64,000 nucleotides of DNA, from positions 4,696,001-4,760,000 of the forward strand of contig NZ_LT629689.1 in NCBI RefSeq assembly GCF_900102035.1, read 5' to 3'. The DNA comes from Pseudomonas extremaustralis. Lineage in GTDB: Bacteria; Pseudomonadota; Gammaproteobacteria; Pseudomonadales; Pseudomonadaceae. Shown here in pieces: positions 55,644 through 64,000 of this stretch. A program made the position numbers and the translations under genes. The notes beneath the pieces were generated by a model. The model did not search any database. It worked only from the letters and a program-made list of their open reading frames with translations, and was not told the origin of the DNA. How positions within the stretch are numbered: position 1 is the first letter of the stretch; every line of letters starts with the position of its first letter.

Positions 55644-57556
55644 CTCTGGCGAATGATAGGGACGTTGGTCCAATCGATGTCAATGGCCGGCATCGGTCGC
55701 CCGAACCAGTATCCCTGGCCCATATCGCACGCCAGGTCCAACAGGAATTGCGCCTGCTCGACCTGCTCGATGCCTTCGGCCTGCACCTGCATGCCCATGC
55801 TTTTGGCCAGCGCGATCACCACGCGCACGATGGCGGCGTCGTCTTCGTCCCATGGCAGGCCGGCGACGAAGCCCTGGTCGATCTTGAGTTTCTGGACCGG
55901 CAGGCGCTTGAGGCGCAACAGGGAGGAATAGCCGGTGCCAAAGTCGTCGATGGCCAGGCGCAAACCCAGTTCGCGCAGGCGGTGCAGTTGTTCCAACGCC
56001 ACTTCGGGGTCATCCATCACCGCGCTTTCGGTGACTTCCAGCTCCAGAAACGTCGGGTCCAGGCCGGTATCGTGCAGCACCTTGGCCACTTGCTCATAGA
56101 GTTCGCGCCGGGCAAACAGGCGGCTGGATACGTTCACGGCGACAAAGCGCACGGGGACGCCGTCGGCCAGCCACTGACACATCTGTCGGCAAGCCTGGTT
56201 CATCACCCACCCATCGATATCGGCGATCAATCCCGTGCGTTCAGCGATGGGGATAAACTCGCCCGGCGGTACCAGACCGCGCTCCGGGTGTTGCCAGCGC
56301 ACCAGCGCTTCGACGCCGACCAGGCGGCCGTCGTGCAAATCGTGCACCGGCTGGTAGTAAACGCGCAGCTCCTCCTGCTGGAGCGCGCGACGCAACTCGC
56401 CGGCGATTTCCACGCGGTTCTGGGCGTGGGCGGTCAGTTCCTCGGTGTATAAGGCGTAGCCTTCGCGACCGGCGCTCTTAGCCTTGAACAGCGCGGAGTC
56501 GGCATTACGCAGCAGTTGCTCGGCGCTCAGTGCGTCATTGGGAAACAGGCTGATGCCAATGCTGGCGCTGACAAACAATTGGTGACCATCAAAGTTGAAC
56601 GGCTGCTGCAGTGCCGCGAGGATGCGCTGCGCCAACGCCGCCGCCTGCACCACCTGCGTACAACTTTCCGCGAGTACCGCGAATTCGTCGCCTCCAAGGC
56701 GCGCCAGGGTCACACTGGGGCCCAGCAACGCCTGGAGCCGTTCGCCCGCCAGCTTGAGCAACTGGTCGCCGACGTTATGGCCAAGGCTGTCGTTGATGAT
56801 CTTGAAGTGGTCCAGGTCCAGCAACAGCAGGGCACAGCCGCGCTTTTGAGTTTGCGCCAAGGCCAATGCCTGCTTGGCGCGGTCGGTGAACAGCAGGCGG
56901 TTGGGCAGGTCGGTCAGGGGGTCGTGATGGGCCAGATGGGCCAACTCGTGCTCAGACTCTTTGATGGCGCTGATATCGGAAAATACGGCGACGTAGTGGC
57001 TCAGATGGTCCTGGTCATCGTAAATCACACGGATGGTTTGCCACTGCGGGTAAATTTCGCCGCTTTTACGCCGGTTCCAGATTTCACCGCTCCATTCGCC
57101 GGTGCGTTGCAGGCTCTGGAACATCTGCTGGTAGAAAAGCGCGGAGTGTCGACCGGACTTGAACAGGCTGGGCAACCGCCCCAAGACATCTTCGCGCTGG
57201 TAACCGGTGATCTCTATAAAAGCCCGATTGACATGCACGATCAGCCCCCTGGCATCGGTGACCAGCACGCCTTCACGCGTGCAATCGAAGACCGCGGCTG
57301 CCTGGCGCAAACGCTCACGGTTTTCCTTGAGGGGCTGCTGTAACTCGCTGGCACGGGCAAAACGAGCGCCCATGAAGTAAATGACCAGCGCGCTGAGGGT
57401 CACCCAGACATACCCGCGCACCTGCAGCCAGTGTCCCAGCTCGCTCGGTTCATCGAAAAAGCTGATCAGTAATTGGTTGCTGAGCTGAAGCCACACAACT
57501 GAAATCAGCAGGTATACCAGACCCGTACGCAGGGCACTTCGGTATGAAAACAGCAT
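55637..57556 (-). CDS. PAS-GGDEF-EAL c-di-GMP signalling protein
   Basis: 639 residues. Two membrane helices (about 10-32 and 45-62) precede a PAS domain (about 83-195), a GGDEF domain with intact GGDEF in LARLGGDEFAVL, and an EAL domain with VGVEALVRWQ and the catalytic-site segments DDFGTGYSSL and KIDQGFV. The conserved EAL residues suggest phosphodiesterase activity; the GGDEF half could be active or act as a GTP-sensing module. By position it equals PA0285 (PipA) of P. aeruginosa as I recall. It is divergent from desA. Confidence 0.9.
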   Translation of the reverse strand: MLFSYRSALRTGLVYLLISVVWLQLSNQLLISFFDEPSELGHWLQVRGYVWVTLSALVIYFMGARFARASELQQPLKENRERLRQAAAVFDCTREGVLVTDARGLIVHVNRAFIEITGYQREDVLGRLPSLFKSGRHSALFYQQMFQSLQRTGEWSGEIWNRRKSGEIYPQWQTIRVIYDDQDHLSHYVAVFSDISAIKESEHELAHLAHHDPLTDLPNRLLFTDRAKQALALAQTQKRGCALLLLDLDHFKIINDSLGHNVGDQLLKLAGERLQALLGPSVTLARLGGDEFAVLAESCTQVVQAAALAQRILAALQQPFNFDGHQLFVSASIGISLFPNDALSAEQLLRNADSALFKAKSAGREGYALYTEELTAHAQNRVEIAGELRRALQQEELRVYYQPVHDLHDGRLVGVEALVRWQHPERGLVPPGEFIPIAERTGLIADIDGWVMNQACRQMCQWLADGVPVRFVAVNVSSRLFARRELYEQVAKVLHDTGLDPTFLELEVTESAVMDDPEVALEQLHRLRELGLRLAIDDFGTGYSSLLRLKRLPVQKLKIDQGFVAGLPWDEDDAAIVRVVIALAKSMGMQVQAEGIEQVEQAQFLLDLACDMGQGYWFGRPMPAIDIDWTNVPIIRQSL

Positions 57557-57722
57557 ATGGTCATTAATCCTTACCTAAAAAACAGAAATGCCCTACGAAG
57601 GCTGCGGATTATAGAATAAGAAACATCCGGTCACTCCTATCTGAAAGGCCGGCTGGTTTTCTTTGTAGGCTTAGTGATAATGCGTGAGCTGTTCTTTTCT
57701 TTATCTGAGGGCCATACAGCCT

Positions 57723-58907
57723 ATGTGGTACAACGGTTTTCTTGACTTGTCAGCCTGGCAACTGGTGGCAGTCACTCTGTTGATGACCCACGTGACCATC
57801 GTTGCGGTCACCGTCTATCTGCACCGCTATTCAGCCCATCGCTCCCTGGAGCTCAATGCCGGACTGAAACACTTCTTCCGCTTCTGGCTGTGGCTGACCA
57901 CGGCACAGAACACTCGCGAGTGGACCGCCATCCACCGCAAGCACCACGCCAAATGCGAAACCGTCGACGACCCGCACAGCCCGGTCATCAAAGGCCTTTC
58001 CACCGTGTTACGCAAGGGCGCCGAACTCTACCGCGCCGAAGCAGAGAACCCGGAGACCCTGCGCATCTACGGCAAGAACTGCCCGGACGACTGGATCGAG
58101 CGCAAAATATACACCCCTTATCCGCTGCTGGGCGTGGCGATCATGGGTGTAATCGACCTGCTGCTGTTCGGCACCATCGGCATCACCATCTGGGCGATCC
58201 AGATGATGTGGATTCCATTCTGGGCCGCCGGCGTGATCAACGGCCTGGGCCATGCCATCGGCTACCGCAACTTCGAATGCCGCGATGCGGCCACCAACCT
58301 GGTGCCATGGGGCATCATCGTCGGCGGCGAAGAGCTGCACAACAACCACCACACCTACCCCAACTCCGCCAAATTGTCGGTGAAGAAGTGGGAATTCGAC
58401 CTTGGCTGGGCATGGATCAAGGTGTTCAGCTTCCTGCGCCTGGCCAAGGTGCAGCGCACCGCACCGATCGCCCACCGCGTGGAAGGCAAGGGCCACCTGG
58501 ACATGGACACCGCCATGGCGATCCTCAACAACCGGTTCCAGATCATGGCCCAGTACCGCAAGCTGGTGATAGGCCCGTTGGTCAAGCAGGAACTGGAAAA
58601 GGTCGATCACTCGGTACGCCACCAATTCCATCGCGCCAAGCGTTTGCTGTCGCGGGAAACCAGCCTGCTGGATGACCGTCACCACCTGCGCATCCAGAGC
58701 ATGCTGGAGCACAGCCAGGCCCTGAAAGTGATCTATGAAAAACGCCTGGCGCTGCAACAGATCTGGCTCAAGACCAGTTCCAATGGCCACGACATGCTGG
58801 CAGCCATCAAGGAATGGGTGCATGAAGCCGAGGCCAGCGGCATCCAGTCGCTGCGCGATTTTGCCCACCAATTGAAGACCTATTCCCTGCGTCCTGCAGC
58901 GGTCTGA
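57723..58907 (+). CDS. desA: Acyl-CoA delta-9 desaturase
   Basis: 394 residues of the stearoyl-CoA desaturase type with the three histidine boxes HRYSAH, HRKHH and HNNHH and four membrane segments. The C-terminal 130 residues are a helical cytoplasmic tail. It introduces a cis double bond at C9 of saturated acyl chains and adjusts membrane fluidity. The ATG at 57723 matches the start and length (394) of DesA of P. aeruginosa as I recall; the upstream frame to 57684 lacks support. GAGGG lies 11 bases before the ATG. A terminator follows at once. Confidence 0.93.
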   Translation: MWYNGFLDLSAWQLVAVTLLMTHVTIVAVTVYLHRYSAHRSLELNAGLKHFFRFWLWLTTAQNTREWTAIHRKHHAKCETVDDPHSPVIKGLSTVLRKGAELYRAEAENPETLRIYGKNCPDDWIERKIYTPYPLLGVAIMGVIDLLLFGTIGITIWAIQMMWIPFWAAGVINGLGHAIGYRNFECRDAATNLVPWGIIVGGEELHNNHHTYPNSAKLSVKKWEFDLGWAWIKVFSFLRLAKVQRTAPIAHRVEGKGHLDMDTAMAILNNRFQIMAQYRKLVIGPLVKQELEKVDHSVRHQFHRAKRLLSRETSLLDDRHHLRIQSMLEHSQALKVIYEKRLALQQIWLKTSSNGHDMLAAIKEWVHEAEASGIQSLRDFAHQLKTYSLRPAAV

Positions 58908-58913
58908 CACCAC

Positions 58914-58937
58914 GAAGGGAGGGCTTGCCCTCCCTTC
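58914..58937 (+). terminator. Intrinsic terminator of desA
   Basis: gaagggagggc-tt-gccctcccttc is a perfect 11-base stem with a 2-base loop, starting 7 bases after the desA stop. TTTTT follows about 9 bases later. It is too symmetrical and too close to the gene to be anything but the 3' end. Confidence 0.8.
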
Positions 58938-59095
58938 CACCCGCTTTTTGACGTCATTTCTCAGACACCGGCAATCGGTCCTGTTGACGGAACTTCACTG
59001 CAATTCACCTCTCTCAATGAACACTTCGCCATCATGGTGGCCCCTTGTAGTGACCGCTGCTAAATCCCGCGGCGCGCCCAGAGAGAGTTGTGCCG

Positions 59096-60097
59096 ATGGT
59101 TCACGAAAAGTCCTGCTTGATCGATGTCCCGACAGCCGAACATCCTCGCCCGGCAGCAGCGGCGACCCTGCTGGAGCTGATGCATGCCCAGGGTGAAGTC
59201 GAGCGGCTGAGTGAACGTGAGCAGCTGTTGAGTTCGCTGCTGATCAGCGTGAATGCCGTGCTCTGGGCCATCGATTGGGAGACGCGCCGCGTGCTCTACG
59301 TGAGCCCGGCCTACGAGCGGGTATTCGGGCGTTCCGCCAGCCTGCTGCTGGCCGACTATCGCGAATGGCGCAACAGCATCCACCCCGAAGACCTCGACTA
59401 CGCCGAACGCAGCCTCGCCCGCGTACTGGAGCAAGGCACCGTGGAAGACCGCGAATACCGCATCATCACTGCGGATGGGCAGATCCGCTGGCTGAGCGAC
59501 AAGTGCTACATCAACCAGCAGGTCGAGCCTGGCAAGCCGGTGATCGTGGTGGGCATCGCCGAGGACATCACCGAAAAGAAACAACTGGAACTGGAGCTGC
59601 ATCGCCTAGCCACCACCGACGTGCTGACCCAGACCAGTAACCGCCGGCACTTCTTCGAATGCGCCAACCAGGCCTTCGACACGGCCTGCGCCCAAGGCGC
59701 GCCGTTGGCCTTCCTGCTGCTGGACATCGATGACTTCAAGGAAGTCAACGACTCCTATGGCCATCTGGAGGGCGACCAGGTACTGCGGCGTATCGCCGAG
59801 AGCGGTCGCGGGATATTGCGCCGTGGCGATCTGTTCGGACGTATTGGCGGCGAAGAGTTTGCCGTCGTGCTGCCCGGCTGCGTACCCGAGATGGCATTGC
59901 TCGTGGCAGAACGCCTGGGCAAAGAGATTCAAAACCTGAGTTTCAACTACGAGGGCCAAGCGTTCGGCGTGACGATCAGCCAGGGCCTGGCCAACCTCAC
60001 CGAGCAGGACACCACCCTGGACAACCTGTTCGCCCGCGCCGATACAGCGATGTACGAGGCCAAGCGCCTGGGCAAGAACCGCGTGCTCGCCGGCTGA
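59096..60097 (+). CDS. PAS-domain diguanylate cyclase
   Basis: 333 residues without membrane segments. The PAS domain with PAC motif (about 40-160: VLYVSPAYERVFGRSASLLL, YRIITADGQIRWLSDKCYIN) is followed by a GGDEF domain carrying GGEEF in GRIGGEEFAVVL and an RRGD inhibitory site five residues upstream. The intact A and I sites predict c-di-GMP synthesis with product inhibition. AGAGAG precedes the ATG at 59096, and a GTG two codons upstream is the alternative. It resembles PA0290 of P. aeruginosa in position. Confidence 0.9.
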   Translation: MVHEKSCLIDVPTAEHPRPAAAATLLELMHAQGEVERLSEREQLLSSLLISVNAVLWAIDWETRRVLYVSPAYERVFGRSASLLLADYREWRNSIHPEDLDYAERSLARVLEQGTVEDREYRIITADGQIRWLSDKCYINQQVEPGKPVIVVGIAEDITEKKQLELELHRLATTDVLTQTSNRRHFFECANQAFDTACAQGAPLAFLLLDIDDFKEVNDSYGHLEGDQVLRRIAESGRGILRRGDLFGRIGGEEFAVVLPGCVPEMALLVAERLGKEIQNLSFNYEGQAFGVTISQGLANLTEQDTTLDNLFARADTAMYEAKRLGKNRVLAG

Positions 60098-60099
60098 GG

Positions 60100-61308
60100 C
60101 TAGGCTTTGCGCACCCGCATCAACTCGGACAACCCCACTTTCAGCAAGCGCGCGGTCTTGCTCCTGGCCAGTGCTTCCAGCCCTTCATATTCGGTCAAGC
60201 GCGCCATTTGCGCCGCCAGGTTCACCACCAGCGCCTCCCGCGAATACACCCCACCTTCCAGGGAATAGATCGCCGCAATCAACTGGCGCAACTCCAACGG
60301 CAAACGCCAACGGGCGCGCAGGGACGAGCCATAGGCGGCACCAAAGGCATAGAGGGATTCGCCGATGACTTCGTCATCCAACGCACCGCCGCCCTGACGC
60401 CAGTCTTCCAGGCAGCGCAACAACGCCAGGTCGCCCAGACGGTGCAGGATACCGGCGCTGTAGCAACGCTCCTGGTCCAGCTCCAGCAGGCGCGCCAGGC
60501 GGCGGGCATGCTCGGCGGTGTCCTGGGACAGTTGCCAGTGACGCTCGGCGTAAGCCACCAGCGCCGGATCGCCCAGCACCACATTGTGCTTGAGGGCCAT
60601 GCCGAGGATCAGGTTCATGCTTTGCCCGGCCGCCAGCGTGTGCATGGCGGCCGCCAGGGTTTGCACGGGGGTGCCGTGATTGCCGGCGCTGTTGGCGGCG
60701 GCGATCAGCACGGCGGTGATTTGCGGGTCCATGCGCACTTGGTCTTCCAGGCGCTTGAGATTCAGGCCATCGGGCCCAAGGCTGCGGTCAACGGCAGCCT
60801 TGACGTCGACCCACAACGGCGCACCATCGCACGCGTCGCGGCGGCGCTCCAGAAACCCCGACAAGCTCATGCCGGGCGCCAGCGGCGGTATCTCGCAATA
60901 CACGCTTTCGCCTTCGTTGAGCAGCAGGTCTTGCAGACGCTGGGTCAGGCCTTCCATGTTCAAGGGTTTGGTCAGGTAGGCCGTGGGCGCCAGAGGCAGC
61001 ACTTCGCGCACACTGGCGCTGTCATTGCGGCTGCTCAGCAGGATAAACGGCAGCGCGGGAGAGCGGCGTTTCTGACGCACGTTGCGCAGCAGGCTCAAGC
61101 CGTCGATGCCCGGCAGCTCCCAATCCGCCAGGACCAAATCGTAGGCCTTTTCGCGCAGCAGCGTAGCGGCCTGCTGTCCATCGCCGCACACATCCAGCCG
61201 TGCGTCGCAGCGTACCGCCAATAAAACCTGTTTGAGCAGGTCCCGTGACCAGGGGTCTGCCTCGGCAATCAGCACTCGGGGTACAGCCGGTAAATCAACA
61301 GCACTCAT
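60100..61308 (-). CDS. Response regulator with HDOD output domain
   Basis: 402 residues. The receiver domain (about 10-125) has the phosphoacceptor Asp62 (LVLADWELPG) and Lys in YLTKPLN. The C-terminal half is an HDOD domain (LKRLEDQVRMDPQITAVLIA, HARRLARLLELDQERCYSAG, ILHRLGDLALLRCLED) of the type found in regulators of cell cycle and signalling. The HD residues for phosphohydrolase activity are not conserved as such. The stop is 2 bases from the convergent diguanylate cyclase gene. No kinase gene is adjacent. Confidence 0.87.
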   Translation of the reverse strand: MSAVDLPAVPRVLIAEADPWSRDLLKQVLLAVRCDARLDVCGDGQQAATLLREKAYDLVLADWELPGIDGLSLLRNVRQKRRSPALPFILLSSRNDSASVREVLPLAPTAYLTKPLNMEGLTQRLQDLLLNEGESVYCEIPPLAPGMSLSGFLERRRDACDGAPLWVDVKAAVDRSLGPDGLNLKRLEDQVRMDPQITAVLIAAANSAGNHGTPVQTLAAAMHTLAAGQSMNLILGMALKHNVVLGDPALVAYAERHWQLSQDTAEHARRLARLLELDQERCYSAGILHRLGDLALLRCLEDWRQGGGALDDEVIGESLYAFGAAYGSSLRARWRLPLELRQLIAAIYSLEGGVYSREALVVNLAAQMARLTEYEGLEALARSKTARLLKVGLSELMRVRKA

Positions 61309-61398
61309 CCAGCACGCTCCATCGGCAATGCCTGCACCTTAGACATAGCGCCGCCCGCTGACAATGAACCTGGCCTGAATGTGCTGCAAAGTGCACAA

Positions 61399-61424
61399 AA
61401 AAACCCCGCCGAGGCGGGGTTTCT
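61399..61424 (-). terminator. Intrinsic terminator of gabT
   Basis: aaccccgcc-ga-ggcggggtt forms a strong GC stem, followed on the reverse strand by eight T residues. It starts 25 bases past the gabT stop codon and is a textbook Rho-independent terminator. Confidence 0.92.
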
Positions 61425-61448
61425 TCTGTCGAGCGGATCAGATCGAGC

Positions 61449-62726
61449 TTACAGCTCGGAGAAGCACTCTTCGAGGATCGCCAAACCTTTGTCCAGTTGC
61501 TCGTCCGGCGCAGTCAGCGGTACCAGGACGCGCAGCACGTTGCCGTAAGGACCGCAGGACAGCAGGATTAGGCCTTTTTCACGCGCCTTGGCCACCACGG
61601 CGGCGACGGCAGCGGCGTTTGGCTTGTGAATGTCACCGCCTTCGAACAGCTCGATCGCGATCATCGCGCCCAGGGCACGCACATCGCCGATCACCGGGTA
61701 CTTGGCCTGGATAGCCTTGAGGCCGGTGACCAGACGCTCGCCGACAGCCTTGCAGCGCTCCAGCAGGTGCTCTTCTTCGAACACTTCCAGTACGGCCAGG
61801 GCCGCGGCGCAAGCGATCGGGCTACCGGCGTAGGTGCCGCCCAGGCCGCCTGGTGCGATGGCATCCATGTATTCGGCCTTGCCGCACACACCGGCCAACG
61901 GGAAGCCGCCAGCGATGGATTTGGCGAAGGTGGTCAGGTCGGCGGTCACGCCCATCTGTTCCATGGCGAAGAAGGTACCAGTACGGCCGGCACCGGTTTG
62001 CACTTCGTCGGCGATCAGCAGGATGCCGTGCTTGTCACACAGTTCACGCAGGCGCTTCATGAAGGCTTTAGGCGCGACGTAGAAACCGCCTTCGCCCTGT
62101 ACCGGCTCGATGATGATGGCGGCGATATCACGTGGCTCGGCATCGTTCTTGAAGATGCGTTCGATGCTGGCGATGGAGTCGTCGACGCTCACACCGTGCA
62201 GTTCGTTCGGGTACAGCGCACGGAAGATACCGCCTGGCATCAGGCCCATGCCGGCCGAGTAAGGCACGACTTTACCGGTCAGGCCCAGGGTCATCAGGGT
62301 GCGACCGTGGTAAGCGCCGGTGAACGCGATCACGCCGGTACGGCCAGTGGCGGCGCGGGCGATTTTCACGGCGTTTTCGACAGCTTCGGAACCGGTGGTG
62401 ACCAGCAGGGTTTTCTTGGCGAAATCACCTGGGACCTTGGCGTTGATTTTTTCGCACAGTTCCACGTAGGGCTCGTAGGCCAGTACCTGGAAGCAGGTGT
62501 GGGTCAGCTTGTTCAGCTGCGCGGTCACGGCGGCAATGACTTTCGGGTGCACGTGACCAGTGTTCAGCACGGCGATACCGCCGGCGAAGTCGATGAACTC
62601 GCGACCTTCAACGTCGGTCACTGTGGAGTTCTTCGCGTGGTCGGCGAAGATCGGGTGAATCTGGCCAACACCGCGTGGTACAGCGGCTTCGCGGCGTTTC
62701 ATCAGGGATGCGTTGGTCTTGCTCAT
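61449..62726 (-). CDS. gabT: 4-aminobutyrate aminotransferase
   Basis: 425 residues of PLP class III transaminases. The Schiff-base lysine is in LTTFAKSIAGGFPLAG, the pyridine-binding Asp is in LLIADEVQTGAGRTG and the phosphate loop is VTTGSEAVENAVK. The N-terminal MSKTNASLMKRREAAVPRGV matches Pseudomonas GabT. It converts GABA and 2-oxoglutarate to succinate semialdehyde and glutamate, and also acts on 5-aminovalerate. The ATG at 62726 is preceded by GAGGA. It lies 182 bases after gabD in the same direction, forming gabDT. Confidence 0.96.
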   Translation of the reverse strand: MSKTNASLMKRREAAVPRGVGQIHPIFADHAKNSTVTDVEGREFIDFAGGIAVLNTGHVHPKVIAAVTAQLNKLTHTCFQVLAYEPYVELCEKINAKVPGDFAKKTLLVTTGSEAVENAVKIARAATGRTGVIAFTGAYHGRTLMTLGLTGKVVPYSAGMGLMPGGIFRALYPNELHGVSVDDSIASIERIFKNDAEPRDIAAIIIEPVQGEGGFYVAPKAFMKRLRELCDKHGILLIADEVQTGAGRTGTFFAMEQMGVTADLTTFAKSIAGGFPLAGVCGKAEYMDAIAPGGLGGTYAGSPIACAAALAVLEVFEEEHLLERCKAVGERLVTGLKAIQAKYPVIGDVRALGAMIAIELFEGGDIHKPNAAAVAAVVAKAREKGLILLSCGPYGNVLRVLVPLTAPDEQLDKGLAILEECFSEL

Positions 62727-62852
62727 AAAGTCCTCATTCGCCACTCATCGGGTGGCGCGGTCCAAGGAATACGTGGCAGGGAGGCAACTACGGCAGCATG
62801 CGATGATCGACTGCCACAGCGTTCCCGGCCGCTACGAATAACGGTGTGGAAC

Positions 62853-62886
62853 ACGCAAAGGGTCAGCGCTCTCGTGCCCTTTGCGT
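62853..62886 (-). terminator. Stem-loop between gabD and gabT
   Basis: acgcaaaggg and ccctttgcgt are perfect 10-base arms around a 14-base loop in the gabD-gabT spacer, about 20 bases after the gabD stop codon. No T run follows on the reverse strand, so it is more likely an mRNA-stabilising or partial attenuation hairpin than a full terminator. Confidence 0.55.
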
Positions 62887-62908
62887 TTACTGCAATCTCT
62901 TGCCGGGC

Positions 62909-64000
62909 TTAGATGCCCAGGCAGAGGTATTTGATTTCCAGGTAATCTTCGATCCCGTACTTGGAACCTTCACGGCCCAGGCCCGAAGCCTTGATGCCGC
63001 CGAACGGTGCCACTTCGTTGGAGATCAACCCGGTGTTGACGCCGACCATGCCGTATTCCAGGGCTTCGGCCACACGGAATACACGGCCCAGGTCACGTGC
63101 ATAGAAGTAGGAAGCCAGGCCGAATTCGGTGTCGTTGGACATCGCGATCACTTCGGCTTCGTCCTTGAAACGGAACAGCGGCGCCAGTGGGCCGAAGGTT
63201 TCTTCCTTGGCCACCGCAGCGTTTTTCGGCACGTTGGTCAGGATGGTCGGCTCGAAGAAGTTACCTTCCATGACCTTGCCACCGGCCAGCAGCGTAGCGC
63301 CTTTGGCCAGGGCATCAGCGATGTGTTCCTGGACCTTGGCCACGGCTTTGCCGTCGATCAGCGGGCCAGTGGTGGTGCCTTCTTCCAGACCGTTGCCGAT
63401 CTTGAGCTTGGCCACGGCCACCTTGAGTTTTTCGGCGAATGCGTCGTACACCCCATCTTGGATGTACAGACGGTTGGCGCAGACGCAGGTCTGGCCGTTG
63501 TTGCGGTACTTGGAGATGATCGCGCCTTCGACGGCCTTATCCAGGTCGGCGTCGTCGAACACGATGAACGGTGCGTTGCCGCCCAGTTCCAGGGACACTT
63601 TCTTGATGTCCTTGGCGCATTCGGCCATCAACTGGCGACCGATTTCGGTCGAGCCGGTGAAGGACAATTTACGCACGATCGGGTTGCTGGTCAGCTCGCT
63701 GCCGATGTCGCCGGCGCTGCCGGAGACTACGCTGAACACGCCTTTCGGAATGCCGGCGCGCTGGGCCAGTTCAGCCAGGGCGAACGCGGAGAACGGTGTT
63801 TGCGACGCAGGCTTGAGCACCATGGTGCAACCGGCGGCCAGGGCCGGGCCGGCTTTACGGGTAATCATCGCGGCCGGGAAGTTCCACGGGGTGATCGCAG
63901 CGGTCACGCCGATCGGCTGCTTGATCACGATCAGGCGCTTGTCGGGCTGGTGGCCGGGAATCACATCACCGTAGATGCGCTTGGCTTCTTCGGCGAACCA
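62909..64000 (-). CDS. gabD: Succinate-semialdehyde dehydrogenase, 5' end outside the window
   Basis: The last 363 residues of a NAD(P)-dependent aldehyde dehydrogenase; the start lies beyond position 64000. The reading frame stays open to the window edge (WFAEEAKRIYGDVIPGHQPD). The catalytic Glu is in VSLELGGNAPF and the catalytic Cys in NNGQTCVCANRLY. TPWNFPAAMITRKAGPALAA and the C-terminal GLGREGSKYGIEDYLEIKYL are typical of GabD. It oxidises the succinate semialdehyde made by GabT to succinate for the TCA cycle. Confidence 0.95.
   Translation of the reverse strand, partial: WFAEEAKRIYGDVIPGHQPDKRLIVIKQPIGVTAAITPWNFPAAMITRKAGPALAAGCTMVLKPASQTPFSAFALAELAQRAGIPKGVFSVVSGSAGDIGSELTSNPIVRKLSFTGSTEIGRQLMAECAKDIKKVSLELGGNAPFIVFDDADLDKAVEGAIISKYRNNGQTCVCANRLYIQDGVYDAFAEKLKVAVAKLKIGNGLEEGTTTGPLIDGKAVAKVQEHIADALAKGATLLAGGKVMEGNFFEPTILTNVPKNAAVAKEETFGPLAPLFRFKDEAEVIAMSNDTEFGLASYFYARDLGRVFRVAEALEYGMVGVNTGLISNEVAPFGGIKASGLGREGSKYGIEDYLEIKYLCLGI

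Overview
The window looks like a chromosomal segment of a Pseudomonas, most likely of the P. fluorescens group. The reasons are the high GC content, AGGAG-type ribosome binding sites, many short palindromic elements of the P. fluorescens REP/REPIN type (GTAGGAGCGAGCTTGCTCGC and GTGGGAGCAAGCCCCCTCCC cores), and a gene order that matches what I recall from P. aeruginosa and P. putida (atsRBCA/atsK with tonB-exbB-exbD; oscA-sbp-cysTWA; a PAS/GGDEF/EAL gene next to desA; gabDT). I saw no rRNA, tRNA, insertion sequence, prophage or CRISPR array. This identification rests on recall and inspection, not on a database search.

Layout. (1) 1-5000: 5' part of an aldo/keto reductase gene, an OprD-family porin, a BetT choline transporter and a serine acetyltransferase. 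(2) 5070-16324: a sulfur-scavenging block of D-cysteine desulfhydrase, a cystine ABC transporter (tcyJLN), a two-repeat protein of unknown function, two SfnB/DszC-like flavin oxidoreductases, a DszA-like FMNH2 monooxygenase and a methionine-type ABC transporter (metQ-metN-metI). (3) 16364-22315: a methyltransferase and a TriABC-type RND efflux operon with two membrane-fusion lipoproteins. (4) 22654-25302: a possible 26-residue ORF, a second metQ, and a hydrolase/sigma54-activator pair. (5) 25619-32339: a type VI secretion island with VgrG, a DUF4123 adaptor, two tandem lipoproteins (probable immunity proteins) and a class-3 lipase effector. (6) 32419-47213: a sulfate-ester utilisation cluster with its own TonB-ExbB-ExbD system, a TonB-dependent receptor, two LysR regulators, a sulfatase-family hydrolase, alkylsulfatase AtsK, an AtsR/AtsB/AtsC transporter and arylsulfatase AtsA. 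(7) 47185-51106: a desaturase with an AraC regulator, a stand-alone receiver protein, a Crp/Fnr regulator and an Mpo1-like protein. (8) 51218-55429: the inorganic sulfate import genes cysA, cysW, cysT and sbp, plus oscA. (9) 55637-61308: c-di-GMP and signalling genes around the acyl desaturase desA. (10) 61449-64000: gabT and the 3' part of gabD.

How it fits together. Blocks 2, 4, 6 and 8 form a nearly continuous sulfur-starvation supercluster: uptake of sulfate, cystine, methionine-like compounds and sulfate esters, release of sulfur by desulfhydrase, flavin monooxygenases, an alpha-ketoglutarate dioxygenase and sulfatases, and assimilation through serine acetyltransferase. The T6SS lipase island sits inside this supercluster. 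The least explained elements are the tandem monooxygenase pathway whose substrate is unknown, the immunity-gene duplication with a relic effector start, two short ORFs (20 and 26 codons), a sigma54 activator with an altered GAFTGA loop and no visible DNA-binding domain, and several clear palindromes in promoter regions.
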